In this document: positions 20,115-30,552 of the stretch, one piece after another
Layout of the letters: every line of letters begins with the position of its first letter
How positions within the stretch are numbered: the stretch's first letter is position 1
Source of the DNA: Pseudomonas sp. JQ170C
GTDB taxonomy: Bacteria > Pseudomonadota > Gammaproteobacteria > Pseudomonadales > Pseudomonadaceae
Direction of reading: 5' to 3'
DNA length: 64,000 bases
NCBI RefSeq assembly: GCF_035581345.1
Contig: NZ_CP141608.1
Location: 1-64,000 of the forward strand
Notes under the pieces: model-generated
What the model was told of the DNA's origin: nothing
The model's input: the letters and a program-made list of their open reading frames with translations, nothing else
Database searches by the model: none
Position numbers and translations under genes: made by a program

Positions 20115-20994
20115 ATTCAAAGGCGCCTTGATGGTCGGGGCGTTGCGGTTGTTTGCCAAGCTCCCCTGGGGCGCGGTGCAGCGGGTCGGAGCAGCGATCG
20201 GCTGGATCATGTGGAAGGTGCCGAACAGTTCACGCAACGTGGTACGCATCAACCTGGCCAAGTGTTTCCCGGAGATGGACCCGGTCGCGCGGGAAAAACT
20301 GGTCGGCCGCACCCTGATGGACATCGGCAAGTCGTTTACCGAAAGCGCCTGCGCCTGGATCTGGCCAGCCCAGCGCTCCATCGACCTGGTTCGCGAAGTC
20401 GAAGGCCTGGAAGTCCTGCACGCCGCGCTGGCGTCGGGCAAGGGCGTGGTCGGTATCACCAGCCACCTGGGCAACTGGGAAGTGCTCAACCACTTCTATT
20501 GCAACCAGTGCAAACCGATCATTTTCTACCGCCCGCCCAAGCTCAAGGCGGTCGATGACCTGTTGCGCGAACAGCGTGTGCAACTGGGCAACCGCGTGGC
20601 GGCATCGACCAAGGAAGGCATCCTGAGCATCATCAAGGAAGTGCGCAGAGGCGGTCAGGTGGGCATTCCGGCTGACCCTGAGCCGGCCGAGTCGGCTGGG
20701 GTGTTCGTGCCGTTTTTCGCTACCAAGGCGCTGACCAGCAAGTTTGTGCCCAACATGCTGGCTGGTGGCAAGGCGGTCGGGGTGTTCCTGCATGCCCTGC
20801 GCCTGCCGGACGGTTCCGGGTTCAAGGTGATCCTGGAAGCGGCGCCCGAAGCCATGTACAGCGAAGACACCGAGACTTCGGCTGCGGCCATGAGCAAGGT
20901 GGTCGAGCGTTACGTGAGTCAGTACCCAAGCCAGTACATGTGGAGCATGAAGCGCTTCAAGAAGCGTCCGCCTGGCGAGGCGCGCTGGTATTGA
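20107..20994 (+). CDS. Lysophospholipid/lipid A acyltransferase (LpxL/HtrB family)
   Basis: These membrane enzymes transfer secondary acyl chains to lipid A from acyl-ACP. The 295 residues include the catalytic HX4E motif as HLGNWE (His120, Glu125), IPADPEPAESAGVFVPFF as the substrate-binding region, and the C-terminal PSQYMWSMKRFKKRP typical of LpxL/LpxM. The start is GTG with AGAGGAACC upstream. It probably forms a two-gene unit with tag, ending at a REP. Several paralogues normally exist in Pseudomonas, so the exact acyl position is not assigned. Confidence 0.88.
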   Translation: MDKFKGALMVGALRLFAKLPWGAVQRVGAAIGWIMWKVPNSSRNVVRINLAKCFPEMDPVAREKLVGRTLMDIGKSFTESACAWIWPAQRSIDLVREVEGLEVLHAALASGKGVVGITSHLGNWEVLNHFYCNQCKPIIFYRPPKLKAVDDLLREQRVQLGNRVAASTKEGILSIIKEVRRGGQVGIPADPEPAESAGVFVPFFATKALTSKFVPNMLAGGKAVGVFLHALRLPDGSGFKVILEAAPEAMYSEDTETSAAAMSKVVERYVSQYPSQYMWSMKRFKKRPPGEARWY

Positions 20995-21002
20995 GGCTGC
21001 TG

Positions 21003-21051
21003 TCGCGGGACATGCCCGCTCCTACGCGGTAGGAGTGGGCTTGTCCCGCGA
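21003..21051. repeat. REP pair (P. putida type), diverged, at a convergent junction
   Basis: Inverted arms TCGCGGGACATGCCCGCTCC and its near-complement flank a short centre. Several positions differ from the other copies (GGGACA for GGGGCA). The rightward arm is read as coding sequence by the TPR gene on the minus strand, whose stop lies at 21022-21024. Confidence 0.88.
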
Positions 21052-21357
21052 TGCTTTATCGAGCTTCTTGAGAAACACCGTCATCTCTTTCTCGGCCTGC
21101 TTGTCACCATGAGCCTGGGCCGCCTCCAGCCCCTGCTGCCAAGCCCGCCGCGCCCCTTCCAGGTCACCTTGCAGCTGATGGGCCTTGCCGAGCAGCTTCC
21201 ACGCCGCCGAATACTTCGGATCAAACTCGACGCAGCGCTGCAGGTGCACCGCGGCCTCGGCGCCATTGCCTTCATCCAGCCAGGCTTTGCCCAGACCGAA
21301 ACGCAACAGGGCGTTATCCACACCCTTGGCCAGCATCTTTTCCAGTGATTCGCGCAT
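21022..21357 (-). CDS. Small tetratricopeptide-repeat protein
   Basis: This 111-residue protein has about two TPR units: LLRFGLGKAWLDEGNGAEAAVHLQRCVEFDP followed by SAAWKLLGKAHQLQGDLEGARRAWQQGLEAA (in separate stretches, residues 17-47 and 49-79). No signal peptide is seen, so it is likely a cytoplasmic scaffold. It lies 11 bp downstream of trkA in the same direction. The last nine residues and the TAG stop are encoded by a REP element, so the native C-terminus has been replaced or extended. Confidence 0.8.
   Translation of the reverse strand: MRESLEKMLAKGVDNALLRFGLGKAWLDEGNGAEAAVHLQRCVEFDPKYSAAWKLLGKAHQLQGDLEGARRAWQQGLEAAQAHGDKQAEKEMTVFLKKLDKASRDKPTPTA
21314..21322 (+). promoter_or_regulatory. 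DnaA box in the 5' part of the TPR gene
   Basis: Perfect TTATCCACA, within the first 15 codons of the minus-strand TPR gene and 102 bp from the next box. Confidence 0.65.
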
Positions 21358-21368
21358 GTGCTGCTCCT

Positions 21369-22742
21369 TCAGAAGAAGCTCAACCCTACATGGAACAGCT
21401 TCTCGACGTCCCGGATGTACTTTTTATCCACAACGAAGAGGATCACATGGTCGCCCGCCTCGATCACGGTATCGTCGTGGGCGATCAGCACTTCTTCGTC
21501 GCGAATGATCGCGCCGATGGTGGTTCCCGGCGGCAGGGCGATGTCTTCGATGGCCTTGCCGATCACCTTGCTCGATTTCGAGTCACCGTGGGCGATGGCC
21601 TCGATGGCTTCCGCCGCACCGCGGCGCAGCGAGTGCACGCTGACGATATCGCCGCGGCGCACGTGGGCCAGCAAGGTGCCGATGGTCGCCAGTTGCGGGC
21701 TGATGGCGATGTCGATATCGCCGCCTTGCACCAGGTCGACATAGGCCGGGTTGTTGATGATGGTCATCACCTTGCGGGCACCCAGGCGCTTGGCCAACAG
21801 CGAGGACATGATGTTGGCCTCGTCGTCGTTGGTCAGGGCCAGGAAGATGTCGGCCTCGGCGATGTTCTCTTCAAGCATCAGGTCGCGGTCCGAGGCGCTG
21901 CCTTGCAGGACCACGGTGCTGTCCAGGGTGTCGGAGAGGTAGCGGCAGCGCGCCGGGTTCATCTCGATGATCTTGACCTGGTAACGGCTTTCGATGGCCT
22001 CGGCCAGGCGCTCACCGATCTGCCCGCCACCGGCGATGACCACGCGCTTGTTGGTTTCGTCGATGCGGCGCAGCTCGCCCATCACCGCGCGGATGTGGGC
22101 CTTGGCAGCGATGAAGAAGACTTCGTCATCGGCCTCGATCACGGTGTCACCCTGGGGCAGGATCGGCCGGTCGCGGCGGAAGATCGCTGCCACCCGAGTG
22201 TCGACGTTGGGCATGTGCTCGCGGATCTGGCGCAATTGCTGGCCCACCAGCGGGCCGCCGTAGTAGGCCTTGACCGCCACCAGCTGCGCCTTGCCTTCGG
22301 CGAAGTCGATCACCTGCAGGGCACCGGGGTGCTCGATCAGGCGCTTGATGTAGTGGGTCACCACCTGCTCGGGGCTGATCAGTACGTCGACCGGGATGGC
22401 TTCGTTGTCGAACAGCCCGGCGCGGGTCAGGTAGGCCGACTCACGCACACGGGCGATCTTGGTCGGGGTGTGGAACAGGGTGTAGGCGACCTGGCAGGCG
22501 ACCATGTTGGTTTCGTCGCTGTTGGTCACCGCCACCAGCATGTCGGCGTCATCGGCACCGGCCTGGCGCAATACAGTCGGGAACGAGGCGCGACCCTGGA
22601 CGGTACGGATGTCCAGGCGGTCGCCGAGGTCGCGCAGGCGGTCGCCATCGGTGTCGACCACGGTGATGTCGTTGGCTTCGCTGGCCAGGTGCTCGGCCAG
22701 CGTACCGCCGACCTGCCCTGCGCCCAGGATGATGATCTTCAT
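21369..22742 (-). CDS. trkA: Trk potassium uptake NAD-binding regulator TrkA
   Basis: TrkA is the cytoplasmic gating subunit of the TrkH/TrkG potassium transporters. It has 457 residues in two RCK halves, each with a Rossmann loop: [13 protein letters not shown] at about residue 7 and [13 protein letters not shown] at about 232, each followed by a TrkA-C domain (the second includes [19 protein letters not shown]). It lies downstream of rsmB and fmt in the same direction, 19 bp from rsmB. A DnaA box overlaps its 3' end. Confidence 0.96.
   Translation of the reverse strand: MKIIILGAGQVGGTLAEHLASEANDITVVDTDGDRLRDLGDRLDIRTVQGRASFPTVLRQAGADDADMLVAVTNSDETNMVACQVAYTLFHTPTKIARVRESAYLTRAGLFDNEAIPVDVLISPEQVVTHYIKRLIEHPGALQVIDFAEGKAQLVAVKAYYGGPLVGQQLRQIREHMPNVDTRVAAIFRRDRPILPQGDTVIEADDEVFFIAAKAHIRAVMGELRRIDETNKRVVIAGGGQIGERLAEAIESRYQVKIIEMNPARCRYLSDTLDSTVVLQGSASDRDLMLEENIAEADIFLALTNDDEANIMSSLLAKRLGARKVMTIINNPAYVDLVQGGDIDIAISPQLATIGTLLAHVRRGDIVSVHSLRRGAAEAIEAIAHGDSKSSKVIGKAIEDIALPPGTTIGAIIRDEEVLIAHDDTVIEAGDHVILFVVDKKYIRDVEKLFHVGLSFF
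21424..21432 (+). promoter_or_regulatory. DnaA box at the 3' end of trkA
   Basis: Perfect TTATCCACA in coding sequence. With the boxes at 20106 and 21314 it makes three in 1.33 kb. Confidence 0.65.
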
Positions 22743-22761
22743 CCGCTCTTCCCTTCTCTTG

Positions 22762-24072
22762 TTATCCGCGCGCGGCGGCGATTTTGATCAGCTTGGCATA
22801 GTAGAAGCCGTCGTGTCCGCCTTCCTGGGCCAGCAACTGGCGGCCATGGGGCTGGCGCACGCCGGCCTGGGTCGCCAGGTCCAGCTCGCGGGCACCGGGA
22901 GTTCGGGCGAGGAACGCCTCGATGACGTCGGTGTTTTCCGTCGGCAGGGTCGAACAGGTGGCATAGAGCAGGATGCCGCCGACCTCCAGGGTTGGCCACA
23001 AAGCGTCGAGCAGCTCGCCCTGCAGGCTGGCCAGGGCCGGGATATCGTCGGCCTGGCGGGTCATCTTGATGTCGGGGTGACGGCGAATCACGCCGGTAGC
23101 CGAGCACGGCGCATCCAGCAAAATGCGCTGGAAGCCCTTGCCATCCCACCAACTGGCGGTGTCGCGGGCATCGCAGGCAATCAATTGGGCATCCAGACCC
23201 AGGCGGTCGAGGTTTTCCCGCACGCGGGTCAGGCGCTTGGCTTCCAGGTCAATGGCAACGACGGCCTCGAGACCGGCCTGGGCTTCGAGCAGGTGGCAGG
23301 TCTTGCCGCCTGGGGCACAGCAGGCGTCGAGCACGCGCTGGCCGGGGGCGAGATCAAGCAGGTCGGCGGCCAGTTGCGCCGCTTCGTCCTGGACGCTGAT
23401 CCAGCCCTGATCGAAACCGGGCAGGCTGCGAACGTCGCAAGGCTGGGCGAGCAGAATGCCATCGACGCTGAACTGACACGGCGCGGCTTCAATCCCCGCC
23501 TCGCTCAGCAGTTGCAGGTAGGCGTCACGGCTGTGATGACGACGGTTGACCCGCAGGATCATCGGCGGATGCGCATTGTTGGCGGCGCAGATGGCTTCCC
23601 ATTGCTCGGGCCAGAAGGCCTTCAGCGATTTCTGCAACCAGCGCGGGTGAGCGGTGCGCACCACGGGATCGCGTTCGAGCTCGGCGAGGATGTCGTTGCT
23701 CTCGCGTTGCGCGCGGCGCAGCACGGCGTTGAGCAAGGCCTTGGCCCAGGGCTTTTTCAGTTTGTCGGCGCAACCCACGGTTTCACCCAGGGCGGCATGG
23801 GCCGGAATGCGGGTGTAGAGCAACTGATACAGACCTACCAGCAACAACGCCTCGACATCGGCATCGGCCTTCTTGAAAGGCTTTTGCAGCAGGCGTTCGG
23901 CCAGGGCCGACAGCCGTGGTTGCCAGCGTGCGGTGCCGAATGCCAGGTCCTGGGTCAGGCCACGGTCACGCAGCTCGACCTTGTCCAGTTGCGCAGGCAG
24001 TGAGCTGTTCAGCGAGGCTTTGCCGCTCAGAACGGCCGCCAGGGCGCGGGCGGCTGCCAGACGTGGGTTCAT
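22762..24072 (-). CDS. rsmB: 16S rRNA m5C967 methyltransferase RsmB
   Basis: RsmB methylates C967 of 16S rRNA using S-adenosylmethionine. The 436 residues comprise an N-terminal NusB-like domain (about 1-140) and a methyltransferase domain with SAM loop [11 protein letters not shown] near 248-258. Cysteines Cys323 in [10 protein letters not shown] and Cys373 in YATCST are the release and nucleophile cysteines of m5C enzymes. I start it at [11 protein letters not shown], which overlaps the fmt stop by 4 bp (ATGA); an open extension upstream is fmt sequence. Confidence 0.95.
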   Translation of the reverse strand: MNPRLAAARALAAVLSGKASLNSSLPAQLDKVELRDRGLTQDLAFGTARWQPRLSALAERLLQKPFKKADADVEALLLVGLYQLLYTRIPAHAALGETVGCADKLKKPWAKALLNAVLRRAQRESNDILAELERDPVVRTAHPRWLQKSLKAFWPEQWEAICAANNAHPPMILRVNRRHHSRDAYLQLLSEAGIEAAPCQFSVDGILLAQPCDVRSLPGFDQGWISVQDEAAQLAADLLDLAPGQRVLDACCAPGGKTCHLLEAQAGLEAVVAIDLEAKRLTRVRENLDRLGLDAQLIACDARDTASWWDGKGFQRILLDAPCSATGVIRRHPDIKMTRQADDIPALASLQGELLDALWPTLEVGGILLYATCSTLPTENTDVIEAFLARTPGARELDLATQAGVRQPHGRQLLAQEGGHDGFYYAKLIKIAAARG

Positions 24073-25001
24073 TGGCCGAGCACCGTGCCGGTGGCGAATT
24101 TCTCGCGGCGGCTGTTGAACAGGTCGCTGAAGTTCAGCGCCTTGCCGCCGGGCAGTTGCAGGCGGGTCAGGCACAGGGCCTGTTCACCGCAGGCGACGAT
24201 CAGGCCGTCCTTGCTGGCGCCGAGGATCTCACCCGGCTGGCCTGCACCTGTGGATAAAGTGGCCGCCAGCACTTTCACTGCCTCACCTTGGAGGGTGCTG
24301 TGGCAGATCGGCCAGGGGTTGAAGGCACGGATCAGGCGCTCCAGCTCAACGGCTGGGCGGCTCCAGTCCAGGCGGGCTTCGTCCTTGTTCAGCTTGTGTG
24401 CATAGGTGGCCAGGCTGTCGTCCTGCACCTCGCCTTGCAGCGTGCCAGCGGCCAGGCCAGCAACGGCTTGGAGCACGGCGGGCGGGCCCATTTCGGCCAG
24501 GCGGTCGTGCAGGCTGCCACCGGTATCGGTGGCGCTGATTGGCGTGGTCACTTTCAGCAGCATCGGGCCGGTGTCCAGGCCGGCTTCCATGCGCATCACG
24601 GTCACGCCGCTTTCGCTGTCCCCGGCTTCGACGGCGCGCTGGATCGGCGCAGCACCGCGCCAGCGCGGCAGCAGTGAGGCGTGGCTGTTGATGCAGCCCA
24701 GTGGGGGAATATCCAGTACCGCCTGCGGCAGGATCAGGCCGTAGGCGACCACCACCATAAGGTCGGGCTTGAGCGCGGCGAGTTCAGCTTGCGCCTCGGC
24801 ATTGCGCAGGGTCGGCGGTTGCAGCACCGGGATGCCGTTATCCACAGCCAGTTGCTTGACGGCGCTGGGCATCAGTTTTTGCCCGCGGCCGGCCGGACGG
24901 TCCGGTTGGGTGTAGACCGCCACCACGTCATAGGGGCTGTCGATCAGGGCCTTGAGGTGTTCGGCGGCAAACTCTGGGGTGCCTGCGAAGACAATGCGCA
25001 T
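24069..25001 (-). CDS. fmt: Methionyl-tRNA formyltransferase
   Basis: Fmt formylates initiator Met-tRNA using 10-formyl-tetrahydrofolate. It has 310 residues. Catalytic Asn105 and His107 lie in [20 protein letters not shown] and Asp143 in GLDTGPML; the family start [12 protein letters not shown] fixes the N-terminus. It lies downstream of def, its functional partner, but a hairpin terminator sits between them. Two DnaA boxes are within the coding sequence. Confidence 0.97.
   Translation of the reverse strand: MRIVFAGTPEFAAEHLKALIDSPYDVVAVYTQPDRPAGRGQKLMPSAVKQLAVDNGIPVLQPPTLRNAEAQAELAALKPDLMVVVAYGLILPQAVLDIPPLGCINSHASLLPRWRGAAPIQRAVEAGDSESGVTVMRMEAGLDTGPMLLKVTTPISATDTGGSLHDRLAEMGPPAVLQAVAGLAAGTLQGEVQDDSLATYAHKLNKDEARLDWSRPAVELERLIRAFNPWPICHSTLQGEAVKVLAATLSTGAGQPGEILGASKDGLIVACGEQALCLTRLQLPGGKALNFSDLFNSRREKFATGTVLGQ
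24249..24257 (-). promoter_or_regulatory. DnaA box within fmt (3' half)
   Basis: The plus strand reads TGTGGATAA, a perfect match on the strand that codes for fmt. Confidence 0.6.
24838..24846 (+). promoter_or_regulatory. DnaA box within fmt (5' part)
   Basis: Perfect TTATCCACA in the opposite orientation to the box at 24249, coding for the VDNG stretch of Fmt. Confidence 0.6.
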
Positions 25002-25011
25002 GGAGTTCTCG

Positions 25012-25045
25012 CTTAAAAAGAAAAAGGCTTGCCGGAGCAAGCCTT
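25012..25045 (-). terminator. Intrinsic terminator between def and fmt
   Basis: Read on the minus strand, AAGGCTTGC-TCCG-GCAAGCCTT is followed by TTTTCTTTTT. The stem occupies 25024-25045. It stands between two co-directional genes that usually form one operon, so it should reduce read-through into fmt. Confidence 0.8.
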
Positions 25046-25058
25046 CTGGAAGAGGGGA

Positions 25059-25565
25059 TCAAGCTTGCTGGCGATGCTGCTTTTCCAGCTTTTTCTTGAT
25101 GCGGTCGCGTTTGAGCGTCGACAGGTAATCAACGAACAATTTGCCGTTGAGGTGATCGCATTCGTGCTGGATGCAGACGGCCAGCAGGCCCTCGGCGATT
25201 TCCTCGAACGGCTTGCCGTCGCGGTCCAGCGCCTTGATCTTGACCCGCACCGGGCGGTCGACGTTCTCGTAGAAACCCGGCACCGACAGGCAACCTTCCT
25301 GGTACTGGTCCATGTCGTCGGTCAGCGTCTCGAGCTCGGGGTTGATGAACACCCGTGGCGCGCTGCGATCTTCGCTCAGGTCCATGACCACGACGCGCTT
25401 GTGCACGTTGACCTGGGTCGCGGCAAGGCCGATGCCAGGGGCTTCGTACATGGTTTCAAACATGTCATCGACCAACTGGCGGATGCTGTCGTCGACTTCC
25501 GTCACCGGTTTGGCGAGGGTACGAAGGCGCGGGTCCGGGAATTCGAGAATGTTCAGAATGGCCAT
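25059..25565 (-). CDS. def: Peptide deformylase
   Basis: Def removes the N-formyl group from nascent proteins. The 168 residues carry all three motifs: [17 protein letters not shown] with metal ligand Cys92, and QHECDHLNG with His134, His138 and catalytic Glu135. The family N-terminus [15 protein letters not shown] sets the start at 25565. It is divergent from dprA across a 242-bp gap. Confidence 0.97.
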   Translation of the reverse strand: MAILNILEFPDPRLRTLAKPVTEVDDSIRQLVDDMFETMYEAPGIGLAATQVNVHKRVVVMDLSEDRSAPRVFINPELETLTDDMDQYQEGCLSVPGFYENVDRPVRVKIKALDRDGKPFEEIAEGLLAVCIQHECDHLNGKLFVDYLSTLKRDRIKKKLEKQHRQQA

Positions 25566-25807
25566 AAGCGTATGAGCTGCACTGTGCGATGAAATACAAA
25601 CATGAACACACATAATAAAGGGATTCGCTGGATTCGGCACCTGGCAAAGGTCGGCTAAGGTGTTTCAAGGCACCCGCGCCCCTGTTTCGACAAGCCTGAA
25701 AGGCTGCCGCTCAGGGAAATCCTTCAACCGGTTGTCAAAGTATTATCAACAGAGTTATCCACAGCTTGTGCAAGGCGTGGATTCCCCCTCGATCAAGGAT
25801 GATCGTC
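25566..25807. promoter_or_regulatory. def-dprA divergent gap with two adjacent DnaA boxes
   Basis: No gene is visible in these 242 bases. TTATCAACA (one mismatch, 25743-25751) and TTATCCACA (25755-25763) lie in the same orientation 12 bp apart. The strand is otherwise moderately AT-rich and should hold the def promoter on one side and the dprA promoter on the other. In P. aeruginosa a LysM-domain gene lies between def and dprA; it is absent here. Confidence 0.55.
25755..25763 (+). promoter_or_regulatory. DnaA box upstream of dprA
   Basis: Perfect box, intergenic, 44 bp before the dprA start and paired with a one-mismatch box 12 bp upstream. Confidence 0.75.
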
Positions 25808-26914
25808 ATGGCGCAGTTACCTTCCCCGGGCTGTTCGCCCGCCGAACTCGAGGCGCGCTTGCGCCTGCACCGGATGCCGGCACTCGGCCCGCATCGCTTT
25901 CACGTACTCCTTCAAGCCTTTGGCAGCGCCTCGGCAGCGCTGAGCGCGCCGGCCGGTGCCTGGTATTCCCTGGGCATTCCGGCGGCCAGTACCGAATCGC
26001 GCCGCAGCCCCCAGGTGCGCGAGGGCGCTGCGGCTGCATTGGCCTGGCTAGAGCGGCGCGACCAGCATTTGTTGATGTGGGACGACCCCGCCTACCCCGC
26101 CTTGCTGGCTGAAGTGGATGCCGCCCCGCCGCTGTTGTTCGTGGCCGGTAACCCCGCCCTGCTGGAAAAACCGCAGTTGGCGATTGTGGGTAGCCGCCGG
26201 GCTTCGCGACCGGCACTGGACACCGCCGCCGCCTTTTCCCGCAGCCTGGCACGGGGTGGCTTTGTCATCACCAGCGGCCTGGCCCTGGGCGTCGATGGCG
26301 CTGCCCACCAGGGGGCGCTGGATGTCGAAGGGCACACCATCGGGGTGCTGGGCACCGGCCTGCAGAAATTTTATCCACAACGTCACCGGGCCCTGGCCAC
26401 GGCGATGATCGAGCGCGGCAGCGCGCTGGTTTCGGAGTTTCCACTGGATGCCGGGCCGGTGGCGGGTAATTTTCCCAGGCGTAACCGCATCATCAGTGGC
26501 CTGTCGCTCGGTGTGCTGGTGGTCGAGGCCAGCCTGGCCAGTGGTTCGCTGATCACCGCGCGGCTGGCTGCCGAGCAAGGCCGCGAGGTGTACGCCATTC
26601 CGGGGTCGATTCATCATCCGGGGTCCAAGGGTTGCCATCAGTTGATTCGCGATGGCGCGTTGCTGGTGGAAAGCGTGGAGCAGATCGTTGAAACCCTGCA
26701 GGGCTGGCAGCGGCTGCCGCCTGAACCTGACGGCGAAACGACCGGCGCCCGCCATGTTCTGGAAGAACTGCTGCTGGCGGCGCCACAAACCAGTGAAGGG
26801 CTTGCCAGTAGCAGTGGCTGGCCGCTGCCCAGGGTGCTGGCGGCGTTGACCGAGCTTGAGGTGGCTGGCCGGGTCTGTAATGAAGCTGGGCGTTGGTTTG
26901 CCCGGCCGGCCTAA
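25808..26914 (+). CDS. dprA: DNA processing protein DprA/Smf
   Basis: DprA protects incoming single-stranded DNA during transformation and loads RecA. The 368 residues include an N-terminal SAM-like region, the Rossmann domain with [36 protein letters not shown] and [11 protein letters not shown], and a C-terminal winged helix (about 300-365). ATG at 25808 is chosen because AAGGA lies eight bases before it; an in-frame ATG three codons upstream would overlap that Shine-Dalgarno. It is followed by tsaC 37 bp downstream. Confidence 0.93.
   Translation: MAQLPSPGCSPAELEARLRLHRMPALGPHRFHVLLQAFGSASAALSAPAGAWYSLGIPAASTESRRSPQVREGAAAALAWLERRDQHLLMWDDPAYPALLAEVDAAPPLLFVAGNPALLEKPQLAIVGSRRASRPALDTAAAFSRSLARGGFVITSGLALGVDGAAHQGALDVEGHTIGVLGTGLQKFYPQRHRALATAMIERGSALVSEFPLDAGPVAGNFPRRNRIISGLSLGVLVVEASLASGSLITARLAAEQGREVYAIPGSIHHPGSKGCHQLIRDGALLVESVEQIVETLQGWQRLPPEPDGETTGARHVLEELLLAAPQTSEGLASSSGWPLPRVLAALTELEVAGRVCNEAGRWFARPA
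26371..26379 (+). promoter_or_regulatory. DnaA box within dprA
   Basis: Perfect TTATCCACA inside coding sequence; part of a group of four boxes between 24249 and 26379. Confidence 0.6.
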
Positions 26915-26951
26915 GTACACTGCTCATCAGCCTTTACGCGGAGTGATATCA

Positions 26952-27509
26952 ATGGTGAGCAGTTGGCGTGTGCAACAAGCCGCGCGTGAAATTCGAGCCG
27001 GTGCGGTGATTGCCTACCCAACCGAGGCTGTCTGGGGCCTGGGCTGTGACCCGTGGAACGAAGAAGCGGTGGACCGTCTGCTGGCGATCAAGTCGCGCTC
27101 GGTCGACAAGGGGCTGATCCTGATCGCCGACAATATCCGCCAGTTCGACTTTTTGTTCGATGACTTCCCGGAAGTCTGGCTCGACCGCATGGGCAGTACC
27201 TGGCCTGGGCCGAACACCTGGCTGGTGCCACACCAGAACATGTTGCCGGAATGGATTACCGGGGTGCACGACACGGTGGCCCTGCGGGTCAGCGACCATC
27301 CGGTGGTACGTGAACTGTGTTCGCTGGTCGGGCCGCTGGTATCGACCTCGGCGAACCCACAGGGACGGCCGGCGGCACGTACCCGGTTGCGGGTAGAGCA
27401 GTACTTCCGTGGCCAGCTGGACATGGTCCTGGGCGGCGCCCTGGGCGGGCGGCGCAATCCGAGCGTGATTCGCGACCTGATGACGGGCGATATCGTTCGG
27501 GCGGGTTGA
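26952..27509 (+). CDS. tsaC: Threonylcarbamoyl-AMP synthase TsaC (YrdC domain)
   Basis: TsaC makes threonylcarbamoyl-AMP from threonine, bicarbonate and ATP for the t6A tRNA modification. The 185 residues are a single YrdC domain: [13 protein letters not shown] near the N-terminus, [13 protein letters not shown] for nucleotide and carbonate binding, and [16 protein letters not shown] near the C-terminus. GGAG precedes the start at [10 protein letters not shown]. It ends at a REP shared with the convergent qor. Confidence 0.93.
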   Translation: MVSSWRVQQAAREIRAGAVIAYPTEAVWGLGCDPWNEEAVDRLLAIKSRSVDKGLILIADNIRQFDFLFDDFPEVWLDRMGSTWPGPNTWLVPHQNMLPEWITGVHDTVALRVSDHPVVRELCSLVGPLVSTSANPQGRPAARTRLRVEQYFRGQLDMVLGGALGGRRNPSVIRDLMTGDIVRAG

Positions 27510-27522
27510 GAAGGTAAAAACA

Positions 27523-27574
27523 ATCGCGGGGCAAACCCGCTCCTGCACCAGTAGGAGCGGGCTTGCCCCGCGAT
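27523..27574. repeat. REP pair between tsaC and qor
   Basis: Inverted ATCGCGGGGCAAACCCGCTC and GAGCGGGCTTGCCCCGCGAT arms around CTGCACCAGTAG. It starts 14 bp after tsaC and ends 4 bp before the qor stop. Confidence 0.92.
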
Positions 27575-27578
27575 CAGT

Positions 27579-28556
27579 TCAAGGCAACAACACCGTAGAG
27601 CCCACCGTGCGCCGCGCCGACAGCTCAGTCTGTGCCTTGGCCGCGTCACTCAGCGCATAGCGCTGCTGGATATCCACTGTCACTTTGCCGCTGGCGATCA
27701 TTGCGAACAGGTCATCGGCCATCGCCTGGGTGTTGGCTGCGTTGTTGGCATAGGAGGCCAGGGTCGGGCGGGTGACATACAGCGAGCCCTTCTGCGCCAG
27801 AATCCCCAGGTTGACCCCACTCACTGCGCCCGAGGCATTGCCGAAGCTGACCATCAAGCCACGTGGCGCCAGGCAATCGAGCGAGGTCAGCCAGGTGTCC
27901 TGGCCGACGCCGTCGTACACCACCGGGCACTTCTTGCCGTCGGTCAACTCCAGCACCCGCTGCGCCACGTCTTCACGGCTGTAGTCGATGGTTGCCCAGG
28001 CCCCCAGCGCCTTGGCGCGCTCGGCTTTTTCGGCACTACTGACGGTGCCGATCAGTTTGGCGCCCAGGGCCTTGGCCCATTGGCAGGCCAGTGAGCCGAC
28101 ACCGCCAGCGGCCGCGTGGAACAGAATGGTGTCGCCAGGTTGCACCGCATAGGTCTGCTTGAGCAGGTATTGCACGGTCAGGCCCTTGAGCATCACCGCG
28201 GCGGCTTGTTCAAAGCTGATGCTGTCGGGCAGCTTCACCAGGTTGGCCTCGGGCAGCACATGCAGTTCGCTGTAGGCACCCAGCGGGCCGCCGGCGTAGG
28301 CCACGCGATCGCCCACCTTCAGGTGCGTCACCTGGTCGCCCACGGCTTCGACCACCCCGGCGCCTTCGGTGCCCAGTCCGGAGGGCAAGGCCGGGGGGGA
28401 ATACAGCCCGCTGCGAAAGTAGGTATCGATGAAGTTCAGGCCGATGGCCTGGTTGCGTACGCGCACTTGCTGCGGGCCGGGGGCTGCAGGCTCGAAATCG
28501 ACCCATTGCAGGACCTCGGGGCCGCCATGCTCGCTGAACTGGATACGCTTGGCCAT
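27579..28556 (-). CDS. qor: NADPH:quinone reductase (zeta-crystallin type)
   Basis: This is a medium-chain dehydrogenase without zinc ligands that reduces quinones. It has 325 residues; the Rossmann loop is AAAGGVGSLACQWAK and the N-terminal half is the GroES-like domain (GLNFIDTYFRSGLY, GTEGAGVVEAVG). ATG at 28556 has AGGAGAG before it. The gene is divergent from hemF, which matches the conserved Pseudomonas order. Confidence 0.93.
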   Translation of the reverse strand: MAKRIQFSEHGGPEVLQWVDFEPAAPGPQQVRVRNQAIGLNFIDTYFRSGLYSPPALPSGLGTEGAGVVEAVGDQVTHLKVGDRVAYAGGPLGAYSELHVLPEANLVKLPDSISFEQAAAVMLKGLTVQYLLKQTYAVQPGDTILFHAAAGGVGSLACQWAKALGAKLIGTVSSAEKAERAKALGAWATIDYSREDVAQRVLELTDGKKCPVVYDGVGQDTWLTSLDCLAPRGLMVSFGNASGAVSGVNLGILAQKGSLYVTRPTLASYANNAANTQAMADDLFAMIASGKVTVDIQQRYALSDAAKAQTELSARRTVGSTVLLP

Positions 28557-28607
28557 CTGCACTCTCCTGTCGGGTTCGCAAAACCCCTATCGGACGCCTT
28601 TGCTTGA

Positions 28608-29612
<1,005 letters not shown>

Positions 29613-29618
29613 AACCGT

Positions 29619-29627
29619 TGTGGATAA
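29619..29627 (-). promoter_or_regulatory. DnaA box in the hemF-aroE gap
   Basis: The plus strand reads TGTGGATAA, intergenic, 6 bp after the hemF stop. Confidence 0.7.
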
Positions 29628-29666
29628 CTTTCCGGCCTGACCGGCCCCGACCCAGGAACCGCGTGA

Positions 29667-30491
29667 ATGGACCAGTACGTTGTATTCGGCAACCCGATCG
29701 GCCACAGCAAGTCGCCGCTGATCCACCGGCTGTTTGCCGACCAGACCGGCCAGCAGCTGGAATACAACACCCTGCTGGCGCCACTGGATGATTTCACCGT
29801 GTGCGCCCTGGGGTTCTTCAAGCAAGGCCTGGGTGCCAACGTCACCGTGCCGTTCAAGGAAGAAGCCTACCGCCTGGTCGACAGCCTGACGCCACGGGCC
29901 AAGCGCGCCGGGGCGGTGAACACCCTGAGCAAACTGGCCGACGGCAGCCTGCAAGGTGACAACACCGACGGTGCCGGCCTGGTGCGTGACCTGACCGTCA
30001 ACGCCGGGGTGCAGCTCAGCGGCAAGCGTATCTTGCTGCTGGGCGCCGGTGGCGCTGTTCGCGGCGTGCTGGAGCCGCTGCTGGCGCACAATCCCGCCTC
30101 GCTGGTGATCGCCAACCGAACCGTGGAAAAGGCCGAGCAACTGGCCCGTGAGTTCGCCGATCTTGGCCCGGTGGCGGCCAGTGGTTTCAGCTGGTTGCAG
30201 GAGCCGGTCGACCTGATCATCAACGCCACCTCCGCCAGCCTGGCCGGTGAGCTGCCACCTATTTCAGCCCAGCTGATCGAGCCGGGCGTCACCGTCTGCT
30301 ACGACATGATGTATGGCAAGGAGCCGACGCCGTTCTGCCAATGGGCCAGCACACACAAGGCGGCCAAGGTACTGGATGGCTTGGGTATGCTCGCCGAGCA
30401 GGCTGCCGAAGCGTTCTACATCTGGCGTGGCGTGCGGCCTGAAACCGGGCCGGTGCTGGATGAGCTTCGTCGTCAGTTGGCGCGGGGTTGA
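29667..30491 (+). CDS. aroE: Shikimate dehydrogenase
   Basis: AroE reduces 3-dehydroshikimate to shikimate with NADPH. The 274 residues show the substrate-site [12 protein letters not shown], catalytic Lys64 in [10 protein letters not shown] and Asp101 in GDNTDG, the nucleotide loop [12 protein letters not shown], and the C-terminal [11 protein letters not shown]. It follows hemF, and a REP begins 9 bp after its stop. Confidence 0.97.
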   Translation: MDQYVVFGNPIGHSKSPLIHRLFADQTGQQLEYNTLLAPLDDFTVCALGFFKQGLGANVTVPFKEEAYRLVDSLTPRAKRAGAVNTLSKLADGSLQGDNTDGAGLVRDLTVNAGVQLSGKRILLLGAGGAVRGVLEPLLAHNPASLVIANRTVEKAEQLAREFADLGPVAASGFSWLQEPVDLIINATSASLAGELPPISAQLIEPGVTVCYDMMYGKEPTPFCQWASTHKAAKVLDGLGMLAEQAAEAFYIWRGVRPETGPVLDELRRQLARG

Positions 30492-30499
30492 GTCGCTGA

Positions 30500-30548
30500 A
30501 TCGCGGGGCAAGCCCGCTCCTACTGTAGGAGCGGGCTTGCCCCGCGAT
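30500..30548. repeat. REP pair between aroE and the first SulP gene
   Basis: Perfect inverted arms ATCGCGGGGCAAGCCCGCTC, with CTACTGTAG at the centre. It ends 5 bp from the stop of the convergent SulP gene. Confidence 0.93.
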
Positions 30549-30552
30549 GGCT

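Noticed and set aside
21345..22787. A 480-codon open frame antisense to trkA
   Set aside because: Shadow of the TrkA codons, no recognisable motif.
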